Source: Saccharothrix syringae
Lineage (GTDB): Bacteria > Actinomycetota > Actinomycetes > Mycobacteriales > Pseudonocardiaceae
Assembly: GCF_009498035.1 (NCBI RefSeq)
Contig: NZ_CP034550.1
Location: 8,680,001-8,744,000, forward strand
Length of the DNA stretch: 64,000 nucleotides
Direction of reading: 5' to 3'
Shown here: positions 61,675 through 64,000 of the stretch, one piece after another
Layout: each line of letters begins with the position of its first letter
Position numbering within the stretch: position 1 is the stretch's first letter
Made by a program: the position numbers and the translations under genes
Notes under the pieces: model-generated
The model's input: only the letters and a program-made list of their open reading frames with translations
Database searches by the model: none
What the model was told of the DNA's origin: nothing

Positions 61675-63389
61675 GCAGCACCTACGGCGTCATCGCGGTG
61701 CTGGCGGTGGCGATCGGCACGGTGCTGGTGGGCACCTACGGGCTGCGGATCTCCCGCACCACCTCGGACTTCTTCGTGGCCTCGCGGACGGTCTCGCCGT
61801 GGTGGAACGCCTCGGCCATCGGCGGCGAGTACCTGTCGGCCGCCTCGTTCGTGGGCATCGCGGGCCTGATCTTCGCGCACGGGCCGGACATGCTGTGGTT
61901 CCCGGTCGGCTACACCGCGGGCTACCTGGTGCTGCTCGCGCTGGTCGCCGCGCCCCTGCGGCGCAGCGGCGCGTACACGCTGCCGGACTTCGCCGAGGCC
62001 CGCTTCGCCTCGCCGACCGTGCGGGCGGTGGCCTCGGTGTTCGCGCTGGGCATCGGGTGGCTGTACCTGCTGCCGCAGCTCCAGGGCGCGGGCCTGACCC
62101 TGCACACGGTCACGGGCGCGCCGGACTGGGCGGGCGCGCTGGTGGTGGCGGTCGTGGTCACGCTGAACGTGGCCTCCGGCGGGATGCGCAGCGTCACGTT
62201 CGTGCAAGCCTTCCAGTACTGGCTCAAGCTGACCGCCATCGCGGTGCCGGTGGTGTTCCTGGTGGTGGCCTGGCACGCGCACGGCGCGCGGGACCTCGGC
62301 GGGCCGCGGCTGCCCGAGTTCACCCAGCGCACGACGGTGACCTTCGACAGCGCCACCTCGTTCCGGGTGCCGCTGGCCACGCCGTACGAGGGCGCGGGCG
62401 TGGTGGACGGGCGGCGGGTGGACGGCGCCGGCGAGCTGGCCGAGGGCGACCACACCGCGGCCGCCGGGTCGCGGCTGACCTTCCCGGCGGGCTCGGCCGT
62501 GCCGCACGTGAGCACGATCCCGGTCAACACCGACGAGACGTGGGCGCTGCCCATGCGCGGCGGCGAGCGGTTCCCGCTGTACGCGGTGTACTCGCTGATC
62601 ATCGCCACGTTCCTGGGCACCATGGGCCTGCCGCACGTGATCGTCCGGTTCTACACCAACCCCAACGGGCGCGCGGCGCGGCGGACCACGCTGATCGTGC
62701 TGGCGCTGCTGGGCGTGTTCTACCTGGTGCCGCCGATCTACGGGGCGCTGGGCCGGCTCTACACGCCGGAGCTGCTGATGACCGGCGACACCGACGCGGT
62801 GGTGCTGGTGCTGCCCAGCCGGGTCGTCGACGGGCTCGGCGGGCAGCTGCTGGGCGCGCTGGTGGCGGGCGGCGCCTTCGCCGCGTTCCTGTCCACCTCG
62901 TCGGGGCTGATGGTGTCGCTGGCGGGCGTGCTGAGCCGGGACGTGCTGCGGTTGCGCGGGGTGCGCGGGTTCCGGTGGGCCACGGTGCCCGCCGTGCTGG
63001 TGCCGCTGGGCATGACGTGGCTGGTGGGCAAGGTGCCGGTGGCGGACATGGTGGGGCTGGCGTTCGCGGTGGCCGCGTCGTCGCTGTGCCCGCTGCTGGT
63101 GCTGGGCATCTGGAGCACCCGGATCAGCACGGTCGGCGCGGTCGCCGGGATGCTCGCGGGCGGGGTGCCCGCGCTGGTCGCGGGCATGGTGACGATCAGC
63201 GGCAGCGGCGGCGCGTGGTACGACGTGTTCCTGGCCAGGCCCGCCGCGTGGACCGTGCCGCTGGGGTTCGTCGTGATGTACGCGGTGTCGCTGCTGACGC
63301 CGCGCAGGGTGCCGCCGGGGGTGAACCACGTGATGGTGCGCTTGCACGCGCCGGAGAACCTGGGCCTGCGCAGCCAGGACCGCTTGTGA
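61671..63389 (+). CDS. Sodium:solute symporter (acetate/monocarboxylate type)
   Basis: 572 residues from GTG 61671 (GTGA overlap). SSS-family signatures: FFVASRTVSPWWNASAIGGEYLSAASFVGIAGLIF and FLGTMGLPHVIVRFYTNPNGRAARRTT. Between two membrane helices is an extracytoplasmic insert of about 90 residues (about 205-300), as in actinobacterial ActP/MctC-like transporters. Likely takes up acetate, pyruvate or related acids. Confidence 0.88.
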   Translation: MSSTYGVIAVLAVAIGTVLVGTYGLRISRTTSDFFVASRTVSPWWNASAIGGEYLSAASFVGIAGLIFAHGPDMLWFPVGYTAGYLVLLALVAAPLRRSGAYTLPDFAEARFASPTVRAVASVFALGIGWLYLLPQLQGAGLTLHTVTGAPDWAGALVVAVVVTLNVASGGMRSVTFVQAFQYWLKLTAIAVPVVFLVVAWHAHGARDLGGPRLPEFTQRTTVTFDSATSFRVPLATPYEGAGVVDGRRVDGAGELAEGDHTAAAGSRLTFPAGSAVPHVSTIPVNTDETWALPMRGGERFPLYAVYSLIIATFLGTMGLPHVIVRFYTNPNGRAARRTTLIVLALLGVFYLVPPIYGALGRLYTPELLMTGDTDAVVLVLPSRVVDGLGGQLLGALVAGGAFAAFLSTSSGLMVSLAGVLSRDVLRLRGVRGFRWATVPAVLVPLGMTWLVGKVPVADMVGLAFAVAASSLCPLLVLGIWSTRISTVGAVAGMLAGGVPALVAGMVTISGSGGAWYDVFLARPAAWTVPLGFVVMYAVSLLTPRRVPPGVNHVMVRLHAPENLGLRSQDRL

Positions 63390-64000
63390 CGCCGGTGTGG
63401 ACGGTGGGCGCGGTGCTGCTGGTGGGTGCCGCCGTGGTGATCACGCTCTGGCGGACCTCCCGCGCCCGCAACGACTTCCTCACCAACGAGCAGCGGATCA
63501 CCTTCGAGACGCTGCACACCGCGTGGTCGGCGGCGCCGCCGCTGCGCGCCGGGCTGGTGCCGGAGGCGGCGAAGAAGTCGGTCAGGCACCTGCGCACGCT
63601 GCTGGGCACGCCCGCGCTGGCACTGACCGACGAGACCGAGGTGGTGGCGTGGGAGGGCGCGGGCGCGCACCACGCGGCCGAGGCGATGGACCTGGCCGCG
63701 GAGGTGTTCGCCACCGGCCGCACCAGGGCGTTCGACATCACCTGCTCCACCCCGGACTGCCCGGTGCACACGGCGGTGCTCGCGCCGCTGACCGTGGAGG
63801 GGCGGGTGGTGGGCGTGCTGGCCGCGTACAGCCGGGAGGCGTCGGCGGGGCTGGTGCGGGCCACCAACGAGGTCGCGCGGTGGGCGTCGGGGCAGTTGGA
63901 GCTGGCCGAGCTGGACCGGTCGCGGACGCGGTTGGTGGAGGCGGAGGTGCGGGCGCTGCGGGCGCAGATCTCGCCGCACTTCATCTACAACTCGCTGTCG
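63386..64000 (+). CDS. LytS-like sensor histidine kinase, cut by window end
   Basis: 205 residues visible from GTG 63386 (GTGA overlap). One N-terminal transmembrane helix (VGAVLLVGAAVVITLW), a GAF-like sensor region (about 45-175) with CSTPDCP, and the start of the phosphoacceptor box ALRAQISPHFIYNSLS. The ATPase domain lies beyond the window. Coupled to the symporter and probably phosphorylates the LytTR regulator. Confidence 0.87.
   Translation, partial: MTPVWTVGAVLLVGAAVVITLWRTSRARNDFLTNEQRITFETLHTAWSAAPPLRAGLVPEAAKKSVRHLRTLLGTPALALTDETEVVAWEGAGAHHAAEAMDLAAEVFATGRTRAFDITCSTPDCPVHTAVLAPLTVEGRVVGVLAAYSREASAGLVRATNEVARWASGQLELAELDRSRTRLVEAEVRALRAQISPHFIYNSLS

Overview
The window is very GC-rich (codon third positions almost always G or C) and reads as chromosome of a filamentous actinobacterium. 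BldD, DasR-type control of an N-acetylglucosamine PTS, type VII secretion accessory genes and a SARP/AfsR regulator together fit the order Pseudonocardiales (Saccharothrix/Actinosynnema/Lentzea-like). That genus-level guess is inference. No rRNA, tRNA, IS element, prophage or CRISPR array was seen.

Layout. 1-8312 (minus strand): a complete pyrimidine operon pyrR-pyrB-pyrC-(26-codon ORF)-membrane protein-carA-carB-pyrF. Every junction overlaps by 1-4 nt, and a PyrR-binding RNA loop lies beside the pyrR ribosome binding site. 8535-9080: bldD and a shared terminator. 9101-17356: core genes nusB, efp, pepQ, aroB, aroK, aroC and a prepilin peptidase, in an order resembling Mycobacterium tuberculosis Rv2533c-Rv2551c. 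A VOC-family gene sits where aroQ is found there. 17440-20614: a split GlcNAc-type PTS (EIIB-EIIA divergent from GntR regulator-EIIC-HPr) around a dre operator. 21217-27209: aroE, mltG, ruvX, alaS and two small membrane-protein genes.

27467-37928 looks like an accessory block. It holds a five-gene NIS (citrate-hydroxamate) siderophore operon behind an iron box, then a convergent 1000-residue membrane-anchored NACHT-type NTPase and a methyltransferase. 37989-39335 is rarA. 39426-41759 carries a lytic-transglycosylase-like protein, a CHAP amidase and two small YbaB-like proteins. It ends in a 230-bp nested inverted repeat (41751-41980). 42010-46737 holds EspG-like, WXG100-like and EspC-like type VII secretion accessory proteins, without core machinery. 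The two secretion-related operons share an identical 14-nt motif upstream, in the same orientation relative to their genes.

46840-54202: P-loop kinase, SRPBCC protein, MFS exporter, a cellulose-type LPMO with CBM2 under a CebR-like operator, a Co/Ni ECF transporter (CbiM, PDGLE protein, fused CbiQ-CbiO), a GC-skewed tract and a QorB-like reductase. 54328-64000: a Ski2-like helicase, an AfsR-type regulator, and an acetate-symporter cluster (LytTR regulator, DUF485, SSS symporter, LytS-like kinase cut by the window end).

The best candidates for something new are the nested palindrome, the shared 14-mer linking the secretion-related operons, the 26-codon ORF embedded in the pyr operon, the NACHT protein, and the siderophore operon that follows rhizobactin gene order but lacks the aminotransferase.
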